This document shows, in pieces, positions 1-10,307 of a DNA stretch of 64,000 nucleotides (its first letter is position 1; each line of letters opens with the position of its first letter). Below the pieces are notes generated by a model. It made no database searches, was not told the origin of the DNA, and worked only from the letters and a program-made list of their open reading frames with translations. The translations under genes were made by a program, and so were the position numbers. Location of the stretch: positions 49,500,401 to 49,564,400 of the forward strand of contig CM049317.1 in assembly GCA_026874595.1 (NCBI GenBank), given 5' to 3'. Source of the DNA: Sipunculus nudus. Lineage: Eukaryota; Annelida; Sipuncula; Golfingiida; Sipunculidae.

Positions 1-1
1 A

Positions 2-712
2 AGCTTAAAATATGTTGAACCAACAGTGAAAAGCAAGAGAAACAGGAAAAGGAAAATAATATGGTTTAATCCACCCTACAGCCGTCATGTAAAAACCAAC
101 ATTGGCAGAAAATTCATGAAACTAGTTGAAAAACACTTCCCTCAACACCACAGGTACCACAGGTTATTCAACAGGAACAATTTGAAAATTAGCTACAGCT
201 GTCTACCCAACATGTCTAACCTGATCAGCAAACATAATATGAAGGTTCTAAATTCTGACAATGCTGTGAATGCACCCCAAAAACAATGTAACTGCCGTAA
301 AAAAGACGAATGTCCTATGAATGGTCAATGTCAGGCGAAATGCATTGTCTATAAAGCAACAGTTAGAACAGACAATGACGTGAAACACTACATAGGGTGT
401 ACTGAAGGTGATTTCAAGACAAGATATAATAACCACAAGCAATCCTTTCGGAACAGATCCCACGCTAAAAACACTGAACTGTCTAAACACATTTGGTCAC
501 TAAAAGACAACAATATCAATTACAAGCTCTCCTGGGAAATATCTGCCAAGGCAGCACCTTACTTCTGTGGGACTAGGAAGTGTGATCTCTGCTTGTCTGA
601 AAAGCTACTTATAGCTACGGCCCCCCCTGGATCATTGTTGAACTCAAGAGCTGAAATTCTCTCCAAGTGCCGCCATCAAAACAAATTCACCCTGAAATAT
701 TTTAAAACCTAG
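2..712 (+). CDS. Penelope-like element ORF, 3' part only (unit 0)
   Basis: The window opens inside the ORF. The first complete codon is at base 2 and the stop is at 710-712. What remains is the NLS-like basic stretch, the Cys-rich linker (CNC, CP and GQC motifs) and the C-terminal GIY-YIG endonuclease domain, with IVYKA standing for GIY and HYIGCT for YIG. It matches residues from about 464 to the end of the downstream complete copies almost perfectly; one visible difference is an A-K pair replacing L-K in the linker, which follows the GQC motif. The reverse transcriptase half lies outside the window. This is the upstream member of a same-strand tandem array, so the protein is presumably intact if the missing part is. 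Confidence 0.9.
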   Translation, partial: SLKYVEPTVKSKRNRKRKIIWFNPPYSRHVKTNIGRKFMKLVEKHFPQHHRYHRLFNRNNLKISYSCLPNMSNLISKHNMKVLNSDNAVNAPQKQCNCRKKDECPMNGQCQAKCIVYKATVRTDNDVKHYIGCTEGDFKTRYNNHKQSFRNRSHAKNTELSKHIWSLKDNNINYKLSWEISAKAAPYFCGTRKCDLCLSEKLLIATAPPGSLLNSRAEILSKCRHQNKFTLKYFKT

Positions 713-1533
713 CATTCGTACTAATATTCAGCGTGCCCCCTTAACCCCCCCCCCCCCCAACGAGGATCCGCTGGGCAGACTCATTTGTTCAGGTAGTTGT
801 TCTCTCACTGCTGGCTCGTGGAGTCCATTGGATGACAGGAAAGTTCTACTTTATCCTGGTCTAATGGGCTTTACGACCTTCAGCTAGGAGACTTGCACCA
901 CTTGGTATGAGTATAGTATATTTGCCTTTTATATTGTATATTTGCCTTGTATATTGTGTATTTTCACAGTATATGTGTATTTTTATCATATCATATGTAT
1001 ACTACTGATATGTTCACTGCTTCCAAGGCCCTATTAGAAATCATTTCAATATGCTGATTGAGCATCCTGGTTATATCTTTGTATTATATTTACAATTTAC
1101 TACATTATATAACCTCTTTGCCCTGCCCTGTTATGTTCCAGTATCGCACGTGTACCCCGACCAATCCTATTGTGCACCCGAGAACAATAGGATCAGTGTC
1201 AGTCTTTCACATGCCCCCCCCCCCCCCCCGACCCGAATCGCACAAAGCATAATCTCGTAATCTCGTAAAGTCTCGGCTTTTCAAACCACGCCGTTAGCTT
1301 CATTCTAACCACATTCACCTGATGATCGGGTCGCATCCCGTGAAACAGTCTGTTGTGAATTAACAGTGTTGTTTTTCTTCAGAGTTATACCGCTCTGGCC
1401 TAGCTTGTAGGCCATAGAGCACTTTACATCGGAGGGTAACACTACCTTCTACTCCAGCTCCAGCGACAGGTACGTTGTCGAGCACTTTTGTTAACCCACC
1501 CTGTCCAGAAATTCAACTTGTAACATCTACAGT
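713..1533 (+). repeat. PLE inter-ORF region (3'UTR / pseudo-LTR / 5'UTR), copy 0
   Basis: This non-coding spacer follows one PLE ORF and leads the next. It holds a poly-C tract of about 14 C just after the stop, an AT-rich block of TATATTGTATATTTGCC type repeats, a second poly-C tract of about 16 C after CACATG, and a hammerhead ribozyme at 1313-1360. The same region recurs between all later ORFs with near identity except for poly-C length. It corresponds to the pseudo-LTR arrangement known from tandem PLE copies, in which one copy's 3' end abuts the next copy's 5' end. The short ORFs within it are not conserved coding sequence. Confidence 0.8.
1313..1360 (+). ncRNA. Hammerhead ribozyme, type I, copy 0
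   Basis: All core elements are present and ordered. Stem I is ATTCAC (1313-1318) with GTGAAT (1355-1360), six perfect pairs. CTGATGA is at 1319-1325. Stem II is CGGG (1327-1330) with CCCG (1337-1340), above a U-U apposition at 10.1/11.1. GAAA is at 1342-1345. Stem III is very short (A-U, C-G, A-U) with a 3-nt loop. The nucleotide before the scissile bond is U1354 (H17), so self-cleavage is predicted between 1354 and 1355. Minimal stem III is a known property of hammerheads in Penelope-like elements, which may cleave best as dimers. Activity itself is inferred. Confidence 0.9.
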
Positions 1534-4286
1534 ATGAACAAAGCTAACTTCAACTACTCTTTGAAAAACATTCCCATCCCTAGTAATCTGTCCTATACCA
1601 AATCCCTGATAAGTAAAGTTGAAAGCCTACTTCGGAGAATGCAATGGAAGGCATTCCATTTCGAAAACCCTGGTCAAACTTCAGATAAACAAAACTATGG
1701 ATTCAAAACCACATATTCACCCCCTCATAGCGAACACCTCAGGGCATTTGAAAGTGATATCTACGAAATGGTCCGGAACATTGAATTTCAGCACTCACAC
1801 AATGCATTCCAGAAACAAATGGCCAATGACATCAAAACAATCAGACAATCTGACAATCTCCTAGTACAGGCAGATAAGACAACCAACCTGTACAGTATGC
1901 CGAAAGAACACTACAATAAACTTCTTACAGAAAACATCACTAAGACATACAAAAAAGCAGACAGAAATATCTGTAAAAATATCAATACAGAAGCCAAAGA
2001 AATAGCCGGTTCCCTTAACCTAGCAGACCGCATCGAAGTCATGGCCGAGCGCAATGCTTACATTACTTTGAAAGACCACAAGGATAATTTTGAACAAAAC
2101 CCCAAGTGCAGATTGATTAATCCAGCAAAATCTGAAATAGGTATCATTAGCAAAAAGCACTTGGAAAAAATTAATAGCCAACTGAGACTGAAAACCAAAC
2201 TCAACCAGTGGCAAAATACCGCACAGGTAATATCTTGGTTCAAGAAATTGAAGCTGAAACAAAAATCTAAGTTCATGAAGTTTGATATTGTTGACTTTTA
2301 CCCCTCGATCACAGAAGATCTTCTCATGAAAGCCCTCAAATTTGCCAAAACCATGGTCTCCATTCCAGAGGATGTTATCAAAACCATCCTGCACAGCAGG
2401 AAAAGCTTACTGTTTAGCAACGGTAACACCTGGGTGAAAAAAGATCACACTAGTTTTGACGTCACCATGGGCAGTTTTGATGGCGCTGAAGTATGCGAAA
2501 TTGTTGGTTTATACATCCTAGATATGTTGAAAAAGGAATTTGGTGTAAATGCTCTAGGCCTGTATCGTGATGACGGTTTAGGTTGTTTCCCCAACATGTC
2601 TGGACCCAAAGCAGACAGCACCCGTAAGAAAATGATCAAACTCTTTTCCAATGTTGGGTTAAAGATAACCATTGAAACTAACCTGACCTGCACAGATTTC
2701 TTAGACGTAACATTTGACCTCCAAAATGACATCTTCTACCCTTACAGAAAACCGAACAATGACCCTCTCTATATCCACGCACAATCCAATCACCCCCCAG
2801 CTATCATTAGGCAGATACCTATGATGATCAGTAAACGTGTTTCTGACAACTCCTGCAATAAAGAGCTATTTATGAAAGCCAAACCCATGTATGATGAAGC
2901 TTTAGCGAAAAGCGGGTTCTCAGAAAGCTTAAAATATGTTGAACCAACAGTGAAAAGCAAGAGAAACAGGAAAAGGAAAATAATATGGTTTAATCCACCC
3001 TACAGCCGTCATGTAAAAACCAACATTGGCAGAAAATTCATGAAACTAGTTGAAAAACACTTCCCTCAACATCACAGGTACCACAGGTTATTCAACAGGA
3101 ACAATTTGAAAATTAGCTACAGCTGTCTACCCAACATGTCTAACCTGATCAGCAAACATAATATGAAGGTTCTAAATTCTGACAATGCTGTGAATGCACC
3201 CCAAAAACAATGTAACTGCCGTAAAAAAGACGAATGTCCTATGAATGGTCAATGTCAGCTGAAATGCATTGTCTATAAAGCAACAGTTAGAACAGACAAT
3301 GACGTGAAACACTACATAGGGTGTACTGAAGGTGATTTCAAGACAAGATATAATAACCACAAGCAATCCTTTCGGAACAGATCCCACGCTAAAAACACTG
3401 AACTGTCTAAACACATTTGGTCACTAAAAGACAACAATATCAATTACAAGCTCTCCTGGGAAATATCTGCCAAGGCAGCACCTTACTTCTGTGGGACTAG
3501 GAAGTGTGATCTCTGCTTGTCTGAAAAGCTACTTATAGCTACGGCCCCCCCTGGATCATTGTTGAACTCAAGAGCTGAAATTCTCTCCAAGTGCCGCCAT
3601 CAAAAACAAATTCACCCTGAAATATTTTAAAACCTAGCATTCGTACTAATATTCAGCGTGCCCCCTTAACCCCCCCCCCCCCCCCCCCCCCCCAACGAGG
3701 ATCCGCTGGGCAGACTCATTTGTTCAGGTAGTTGTTCTCTCACTGCTGGCTCGTGGAGTCCATTGGATGACAGGAAAGTTCTACTTTATCCTGGTCTAAT
3801 GGGCTTTACGACCTTCAGCTAGGAGACTTGCACCACTTGGTATGAGTATAGTATATTTGCCTTTTATATTGTATATTTGCCTTGTATATTGTGTATTTTC
3901 ACAGTATATGTGTATTTTTATCATATCATATGTATACTACTGATATGTTCACTGCTTCCAAGGCCCTATTAGAAATCATTTCAATATGCTGATTGAGCAT
4001 CCTGGTTATATCTTTGTATTATATTTACAATTTACTACATTATATAACCTCTTTGCCCTGCCCTGTTATGTTCCAGTATCGCACGTGTACCCCGACCAAT
4101 CCTATTGTGCACCCGAGAACAATAGGATCAGTGTCAGTCTTTCACATGCCCCCCCCCCCCCGACCCGAATCGCACAAAGCATAATCTCGTAATCTCGTAA
4201 AGTCTCGGCTTTTCAAACCACGACGTTAGCTTCATTCTAACCACATTCACCTGATGATCGGGTCGCATCCCGTGAAACAGTCTGTT
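1355..4286 (+). mobile_element. PLE tandem unit 1 (ribozyme cut to ribozyme cut, 2,932 bp)
   Basis: One period of the array is defined here from one predicted hammerhead cleavage site to the next. It contains a 5' leader of about 179 nt, the complete ORF, and a trailer with both poly-C tracts and the ribozyme up to U17. Near-identity with neighbouring units indicates recent amplification by tandem integration or unequal exchange. The true element ends are probably not at the ribozyme cut: the array's right edge lies 97 bp beyond the last cut site. Confidence 0.8.
1534..3630 (+). CDS. Penelope-like RT + GIY-YIG endonuclease, intact (unit 1, 698 aa)
   Basis: This encodes the PLE polyprotein that copies element RNA at a nicked target. 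RT motifs visible are the NPKCRLINP region (about 189-197), motif A KFDIVDFYPSI with catalytic D251, motif B GSFDGAEVCEIVG (313-325), and motif C LYRDDG with D346/D347. The TDFLDVTF segment follows. A basic KSKRNRKRK stretch (474-482) could be a nuclear signal. Cys 560, 562, 568, 574 and 578 form the linker cluster typical of C-terminal PLE endonucleases. GIY-YIG signature residues are IVYKA (579-583), YIG (594-596), R605, H609 and E623. An extra A near 3603 shifts the last few codons, giving 698 rather than 700 aa with a different C-terminus. The start is the first in-frame ATG, about 180 nt after the ribozyme cleavage site. The PLE family assignment is firm; the clade is not resolved. Confidence 0.93.
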   Translation: MNKANFNYSLKNIPIPSNLSYTKSLISKVESLLRRMQWKAFHFENPGQTSDKQNYGFKTTYSPPHSEHLRAFESDIYEMVRNIEFQHSHNAFQKQMANDIKTIRQSDNLLVQADKTTNLYSMPKEHYNKLLTENITKTYKKADRNICKNINTEAKEIAGSLNLADRIEVMAERNAYITLKDHKDNFEQNPKCRLINPAKSEIGIISKKHLEKINSQLRLKTKLNQWQNTAQVISWFKKLKLKQKSKFMKFDIVDFYPSITEDLLMKALKFAKTMVSIPEDVIKTILHSRKSLLFSNGNTWVKKDHTSFDVTMGSFDGAEVCEIVGLYILDMLKKEFGVNALGLYRDDGLGCFPNMSGPKADSTRKKMIKLFSNVGLKITIETNLTCTDFLDVTFDLQNDIFYPYRKPNNDPLYIHAQSNHPPAIIRQIPMMISKRVSDNSCNKELFMKAKPMYDEALAKSGFSESLKYVEPTVKSKRNRKRKIIWFNPPYSRHVKTNIGRKFMKLVEKHFPQHHRYHRLFNRNNLKISYSCLPNMSNLISKHNMKVLNSDNAVNAPQKQCNCRKKDECPMNGQCQLKCIVYKATVRTDNDVKHYIGCTEGDFKTRYNNHKQSFRNRSHAKNTELSKHIWSLKDNNINYKLSWEISAKAAPYFCGTRKCDLCLSEKLLIATAPPGSLLNSRAEILSKCRHQKQIHPEIF

Positions 4287-4465
4287 GTGAATTAACAGTG
4301 TTGTTTTTCTTCAGAGTTATACCGCTCTGGCTTAGCTTGTAGGCCATAGAGCACTTTACATCGGAGGGTAACACTACCTTCTACTCCAGCTCCAGCGACA
4401 GGTACGTTGTCGAGCACTTTTGTTAACCCACCCTGTCCAGAAATTCAACTTGTAACATCTACAGT
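3631..4465 (+). repeat. PLE inter-ORF region, copy 1
   Basis: Same organisation as the spacer at 713-1533. The first poly-C tract is the longest in the array (about 24 C at 3670-3693) and the second has about 13 C. A C-to-T change in the TCTGGCTTAG segment and CGACGTT instead of CGCCGTT distinguish it from copy 0. It includes the ribozyme at 4245-4292. Confidence 0.8.
4245..4292 (+). ncRNA. Hammerhead ribozyme, copy 1
   Basis: This is sequence-identical to the ribozyme at 1313-1360: ATTCAC/GTGAAT stem I, CTGATGA, a CGGG/CCCG stem II, GAAA, minimal stem III, and U4286 before the predicted cut. It lies exactly 2,932 bp downstream of copy 0. Confidence 0.9.
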
Positions 4466-7211
4466 ATGAACAAAGCTAACTTCAACTACTCTTTGAAAAA
4501 CATTCCCATCCCTAGTAATCTGTCCTATACCAAATCCCTGATAAGTAAAGTTGAAAGCCTACTTCGGAGAATGCGATGGAAGGCATTCCATTTCGAAAAC
4601 CCTGGTCAAACTTCAGATAAACAAAACTATGGATTCAAAACCACATATTCACCCCCTCATAGCGAACACCTCAGGGCATTTGAAAGTGATATCTACGAAA
4701 TGGTCCGGAACATTGAATTTCAGCACTCACACAATGCATTCCAGAAACAAATGGCCAATGACATCAAAACAATCAGACAATCTGACAATCTCCTAGTACA
4801 GGCAGATAAGACAACCAACCTGTACAGTATGCCGAAAGAACACTACAATAAACTTCTTACAGAAAACATCACTAAGACATACAAAAAAGCAGACAGAAAT
4901 ATCTGTAAAAATATCAATACAGAAGCCAAAGAAATAGCCGGTTCCCTTAACCTAGCAGACCGCATCGAAGTCATGGCCGAGCGCAATGCTTACATTACTT
5001 TGAAAGACCACAAGGATAATTTTGAACAAAACCCCAAGTGCAGATTGATTAATCCAGCAAAATCTGAAATAGGTATCATTAGCAAAAAGCACTTGGAAAA
5101 AATTAATAGCCAACTGAGACTGAAAACCAAACTCAACCAGTGGCAAAATACCGCACAGGTAATATCTTGGTTCAAGAAATTGAAGCTGAAACAAAAATCT
5201 AAGTTCATGAAGTTTGATATTGTTGACTTTTACCCCTCGATCACAGAAGATCTTCTCATGAAAGCCCTCAAATTTGCCAAAACCATGGTCTCCATTCCAG
5301 AGGATGTTATCAAAACCATCCTGCAGAGCAGGAAAAGCTTACTGTTTAGCAACGGTAACACCTGGGTGAAAAAAGATCACACTAGTTTTGACGTCACCAT
5401 GGGCAGTTTTGATGGCGCTGAAGTATGCGAAATTGTTGGTTTATACATCCTAGATATGTTGAAAAAGGAATTTGGTGTAAATGCTCTAGGCCTGTATCGT
5501 GATGACGGTTTAGGTTGTTTCCCCAACATGTCTGGACCCAAAGCAGACAGCACCCGTAAGAAAATGATCAAACTCTTTTCCAATGTTGGGTTAAAGATAA
5601 CCATTGAAACTAACCTGACCTGCACAGATTTCTTAGACGTAACATTTGACCTCCAAAATGACATCTTCTACCCTTACAGAAAACCGAACAATGACCCTCT
5701 CTATATCCACGCACAATCCAATCACCCCCCAGCTATCATTAGGCAGATACCTATGATGATCAGTAAACGTGTTTCTGACAACTCCTGCAATAAAGAGCTA
5801 TTTATGAAAGCCAAACCCATGTATGATGAAGCTTTAGCGAAAAGCGGGTTCTCAGAAAGCTTAAAATATGTTGAACCAACAGTGAAAAGCAAGAGAAACA
5901 GGAAAAGGAAAATAATATGGTTTAATCCACCCTACAGCCGTCATGTAAAAACCAACATTGGCAGAAAATTCATAAAACTAGTTGAAAAACACTTCCCTCA
6001 ACATCACAGGTACCACAGGTTATTCAACAGGAACAATTTGAAAATTAGCTACAGCTGTCTACCCAACATGTCTAACCTGATCAGCAAACATAATATGAAG
6101 GTTCTAAATTCTGACAATGCTGTGAATGCACCCCAAAAACAATGTAACTGCCGTAAAAAAGACGAATGTCCTATGAATGGTCAATGTCAGCTGAAATGCA
6201 TTGTCTATAAAGCAACAGTTAGAACAGACAATGACGTGAAACACTACATAGGGTGTACTGAAGGTGATTTCAAGACAAGATATAATAACCACAAGCAATC
6301 CTTTCGGAACAGATCCCACGCTAAAAACACTGAACTGTCTAAACACATTTGGTCACTAAAAGACAACAATATCAATTACAAGCTCTCCTGGGAAATATCT
6401 GCCAAGGCAGCACCTTACTTCTGTGGGACTAGGAAGTGTGATCTCTGCTTGTCTGAAAAGCTACTTATAGCTACGGCCCCCCCTGGATCATTGTTGAACT
6501 CAAGAGCTGAAATTCTCTCCAAGTGCCGCCATCAAAACAAATTCACCCTGAAATATTTTAAAACCTAGCATTCGTACTAATATTCAGCGTGCCCCCTTAA
6601 CCCCCTCCCCCCCCCCCCAACGAGGATCCGCTGGGCAGACTCATTTGTTCAGGTAGTTGTTCTCTCACTGCTGGCTCGTGGAGTCCATTGGATGACAGGA
6701 AAGTTCTACTTTATCCTGGTCTAATGGGCTTTACGACCTTCAGCTAGGAGACTTGCACCACTTGGTATGAGTATAGTATATTTGCCTTTTATATTGTATA
6801 TTTGCCTTGTATATTGTGTATTTTCACAGTATATGTGTATTTTTATCATATCATATGTATACTACTGATATGTTCACTGCTTCCAAGGCCCTATTAGAAA
6901 TCATTTCAATATGCTGATTGAGCATCCTGGTTATATCTTTGTATTATATTTACAATTTACTACATTATATAACCTCTTTGCCCTGCCCTGTTATGTTCCA
7001 GTATCGCACGTGTACCCCGACCAATCCTATTGTGCACCCGAGAACAATAGGATCAGTGTCAGTCTTTCACATGCCCCCCCCCCCCCGACCCAAATCGCAC
7101 AAAGCATAATCTCGTAATCTCGTAAAGTCTCGGCTTTTCAAACCACGACGTTAGCTTCATTCTAACCACATTCACCTGATGATCGGGTCGCATCCCGTGA
7201 AACAGTCTGTT
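4287..7211 (+). mobile_element. PLE tandem unit 2 (2,925 bp)
   Basis: Second complete period of the array, cut site to cut site, containing the intact 700-aa ORF. The length difference from unit 1 comes largely from poly-C tracts: the first tract here is 5 C, a T, then about 12 C. Confidence 0.8.
4466..6568 (+). CDS. Penelope-like RT + GIY-YIG endonuclease, intact (unit 2, 700 aa)
   Basis: Uninterrupted 700-aa copy ending NKFTLKYFKT, the most representative full-length form in the window. It carries the same RT motifs (D251, YRDD at 344-347), Cys linker and GIY-YIG residues as unit 1. Differences from unit 1 are few: R37 for Q, Q for H near residue 288 (LQSRK), and I for M in the RKFIKL segment. 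It could encode an active protein. Transcription is presumably from the upstream spacer, as in PLEs whose pseudo-LTR acts as promoter, but no promoter is recognisable here. Confidence 0.94.
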   Translation: MNKANFNYSLKNIPIPSNLSYTKSLISKVESLLRRMRWKAFHFENPGQTSDKQNYGFKTTYSPPHSEHLRAFESDIYEMVRNIEFQHSHNAFQKQMANDIKTIRQSDNLLVQADKTTNLYSMPKEHYNKLLTENITKTYKKADRNICKNINTEAKEIAGSLNLADRIEVMAERNAYITLKDHKDNFEQNPKCRLINPAKSEIGIISKKHLEKINSQLRLKTKLNQWQNTAQVISWFKKLKLKQKSKFMKFDIVDFYPSITEDLLMKALKFAKTMVSIPEDVIKTILQSRKSLLFSNGNTWVKKDHTSFDVTMGSFDGAEVCEIVGLYILDMLKKEFGVNALGLYRDDGLGCFPNMSGPKADSTRKKMIKLFSNVGLKITIETNLTCTDFLDVTFDLQNDIFYPYRKPNNDPLYIHAQSNHPPAIIRQIPMMISKRVSDNSCNKELFMKAKPMYDEALAKSGFSESLKYVEPTVKSKRNRKRKIIWFNPPYSRHVKTNIGRKFIKLVEKHFPQHHRYHRLFNRNNLKISYSCLPNMSNLISKHNMKVLNSDNAVNAPQKQCNCRKKDECPMNGQCQLKCIVYKATVRTDNDVKHYIGCTEGDFKTRYNNHKQSFRNRSHAKNTELSKHIWSLKDNNINYKLSWEISAKAAPYFCGTRKCDLCLSEKLLIATAPPGSLLNSRAEILSKCRHQNKFTLKYFKT

Positions 7212-7390
7212 GTGAATTAACAGTGTTGTTTTTCTTCAGAGTTATACCGCTCTGGCCTAGCTTGTAGGCCATAGAGCACTTTACATCGGAGGGTAACACT
7301 ACCTTCTACTCCAGCTCCAGCGACAGGTACGTTGTCGAGCACTTTTGTTAACCCACCCTGTCCAGAAATTCAACTTGTAACATCTACAGT
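6569..7390 (+). repeat. PLE inter-ORF region, copy 2
   Basis: Same spacer as before. The first poly-C tract is interrupted by a T (6606) and the second has about 13 C and is followed by GACCCAAATCG rather than GACCCGAATCG. It contains the ribozyme at 7170-7217. Confidence 0.8.
7170..7217 (+). ncRNA. Hammerhead ribozyme, copy 2
   Basis: Identical 48-nt hammerhead with intact core and stems. The predicted cut follows U7211. Confidence 0.9.
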
Positions 7391-10128
7391 ATGAACAAAG
7401 CTAACTTCAACTACTCTTTGAAAAACATTCCCATCCCTAGTAATCTGTCCTATACCAAATCCCTGATAAGTAAAGTTGAAAGTCTACTTCGGAGAATGCG
7501 ATGGAAGGCATTCCATTTCGAAAACCCTGGTCAAACTTCAGATAAACAAAACTATGGATTTAAAACCACATATTCACCCCCTCATAGCGAACACCTCAGG
7601 GCATTTGAAAGTGATATCTACGAAATGGTCCGGAACATTGAATTTCAGCACTCACACAATGCATTCCAGAAACAAATGGCCAATGACATCAAAACAATCA
7701 GACAATCTGACAATCTCCTAGTACAGGCAGATAAGACAACCAACCTGTACAGTATGCCGAAAGAACACTACAATAAACTTCTTACAGAAAACATCACTAA
7801 GACATACAAAAAAGCAGACAGAAATATCTGTAAAAATATCAATACAGAAGCCAAAGAAATAGCCGGTTCCCTTAACCTAGCAGACCGCATCGAAGTCATG
7901 GCCGAGCGCAATGCTTACATTACTTTGAAAGACCACAAGGATAATTTTGAACAAAACCCCAAGTGCAGATTGATTAATCCAGCAAAATCTGAAATAGGTA
8001 TCATTAGCAAAAAGCACTTGGAAAAAATTAATAGCCAACTGAGACTGAAAACCAAACTCAACCAGTGGCAAAATACCGCACAGGTATTATCTTGGTTCAA
8101 GAAATTGAAGCTGAAACAAAAATCTAAGTTCATGAAGTTTGATATTGTTGACTTTTACCCCTCGATCACAGAAGATCTTCTCATGAAAGCCCTCAAATTT
8201 GCCAAAACCATGGTCTCCATTCCAGAGGATGTTATCAAAACCATCCTGCACAGCAGGAAAAGCTTACTGTTTAGCAACGGTAACACCTGGGTGAAAAAAG
8301 ATCACACTAGTTTTGACGTCACCATGGGCAGTTTTGATGGCGCTGAAGTATGCGAAATTGTTGGTTTATACATCCTAGATATGTTGAAAAAGGAATTTGG
8401 TGTAAATGCTCTAGGCCTGTATCGTGATGACGGTTTAGGTTGTTTCCCCAACATGTCTGGACCCAAAGCAGACAGCACCCGTAAGAAAATGATCAAACTC
8501 TTTTCCAATGTTGGGTTAAAGATAACCATTGAAACTAACCTTACCTGCACAGATTTCTTAGACGTAACATTTGACCTCCAAAATGACATCTTCTACCCTT
8601 ACAGAAAACCGAACAATGACCTCTCTATATCCACGCACAATCCAATCACCCCCCAGCTATCATTAGGCAGATACCTATGATGATCAGTAAACGTGTTTCT
8701 GACAACTCCTGCAATAAAGAGCTATTTATGAAAGCCAAACCCATGTATGATGAAGCTTTAGCGAAAAGCGGGTTCTCAGAAAGCTTAAAATATGTTGAAC
8801 CAACAGTGAAAAGCAAGAGAAACAGGAAAAGGAAAATAATATGGTTTAATCCACCCTACAGCCGTCATGTAGAACCAACATTGGCAGAAAATTCATGAAA
8901 CTAGTTGAAAAACACTTCCCTCAACATCACAGGTACCACAGGTTATTCAACAGGAACAATTTGAAAATTAGCTACAGCTGTCTACCCAACATGTCTAACC
9001 TGATCAGCAAACATAATATGAAGGTTCTAAATTCTGACAATGCTGTGAATGCACCCCAAAAACAATGTAACTGCCGTAAAAAAGACGAATGTCCTATGAA
9101 TGGTCAATGTCAGCTGAAATGCATTGTCTATAAAGCAACAGTTAGAACAGACAATGACGTGAAACACTACATAGGGTGTACTGAAGGTGATTTCAAGACA
9201 AGATATAATAACCACAAGCAATCCTTTCGGAACAGATCCCACGCTAAAAACACTGAACTGTCTAAACACATTTGGTCACTAAAAGACAACAATATCAATT
9301 ACAAGCTCTCCTGGGAAATATCTGCCAAGGCAGCACCTTACTTCTGTGGGACTAGGAAGTGTGATCTCTGCTTGTCTGAAAAGCTACTTATAGCTACGGC
9401 CCCCCCTGGATCATTGTTGAACTCAAGAGCTGAAATTCTCTCCAAGTGCCGCCATCAAAACAAATTCACCCTGAAATATTTTAAAACCTAGCATTCGTAC
9501 TAATATTCAGCGTGCCCCCTTAACCCCCCCCCCCCCCCCCAACGAGGATCCGCTGGGCAGACTCATTTGTTCAGGTAGTTGTTCTCTCACTGCTGGCTCG
9601 TGGAGTCCATTGGATGACAGGAAAGTTCTACTTTATCCTGGTCTAATGGGCTTTACGACCTTCAGCTAGGAGACTTGCACCACTTGGTATGAGTATAGTA
9701 TATTTGCCTTTTATATTGTATATTTGCCTTGTATATTGTGTATTTTCACAGTATATGTGTATTTTTATCATATCATATGTATACTACTGATATGTTCACT
9801 GCTTCCAAGGCCCTATTAGAAATCATTTCAATATGCTGATTGAGCATCCTGGTTATATCTTTGTATTATATTTACAATTTACTACATTATATAACCTCTT
9901 TGCCCTGCCCTGTTATGTTCCAGTATCGCACGTGTACCCCGACCAATCCTATTGTGCACCCGAGAACAATAGGATCAGTGTCAGTCTTTCACATGCCCCC
10001 CCCGACCCGAATCGCACAAAGCATAATCTCGTAATCTCGTAAAGTCTCGGCTTTTCAAACCACGACGTTAGCTTCATTCTAACCACATTCACCTGATGAT
10101 CGGGTCGCATCCCGTGAAACAGTCTGTT
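7212..10128 (+). mobile_element. PLE tandem unit 3 (2,917 bp, defective ORF)
   Basis: Third period of the array. The ribozyme and spacers are intact although the ORF is frameshifted, so its RNA could still be processed and mobilised in trans. Confidence 0.8.
7391..9491 (+). pseudogene. Penelope-like RT + GIY-YIG ORF broken by two frameshifts (unit 3)
   Basis: The copy is collinear with the 700-aa ORF but has lost one C in the run near 8619-8622 (GACCTCTC instead of GACCCTCTC), which shifts frame after the RT domain. It has lost one A near 8870 (GTAGAACC instead of GTAAAAACC), which shifts it again. The RT core, including YRDD, is intact in the first frame (429 aa to the stop at 8680). The basic linker reads in a second frame, and the Cys cluster plus GIY-YIG domain read open in a third (8895-9491). 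The endonuclease cannot be made as a fusion, so this copy is probably non-autonomous. A sequencing error in either run would give the same picture. Confidence 0.88.
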
Positions 10129-10307
10129 GTGAATTAACAGTGTTGTTTTTCTTCAGAGTTATACCGCTCTGGCCTAGCTTGTAGGCCATAGAGCACTTTA
10201 CATCGGAGGGTAACACTACCTTCTACTCCAGCTCCAGCGACAGGTACGTTGTCGAGCACTTTTGTTAACCCACCCTGTCCAGAAATTCAACTTGTAACAT
10301 CTACAGT
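9492..10307 (+). repeat. PLE inter-ORF region, copy 3
   Basis: Same spacer with first poly-C about 17 C and the second the shortest in the array (8 C). It contains the ribozyme at 10,087-10,134. Confidence 0.8.
10087..10134 (+). ncRNA. Hammerhead ribozyme, copy 3
   Basis: Identical 48-nt hammerhead. The predicted cut follows U10128. Confidence 0.9.

Noticed and set aside
1051-1260. Repeated 63-70-codon ORFs in each PLE spacer (MLIEHPGYIF... and the overlapping MSILVISLYY...)
   Set aside because: They run through the variable poly-C tract, so their C-termini change frame from copy to copy. They are not protein-constrained and are shadows in the non-coding spacer.
1470-1508. Possible 39-nt intron in the PLE 5' leader (CAG|GTACGT ... 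CTGTCCAG)
   Set aside because: Splice-like ends are present and some PLEs have a leader intron, but 39 nt is below normal intron size for animals.
2020-2732. Minus-strand ORFs of 72-124 codons within each PLE unit
   Set aside because: They are antisense shadows of the RT domain and recur only because the units are copies of each other.
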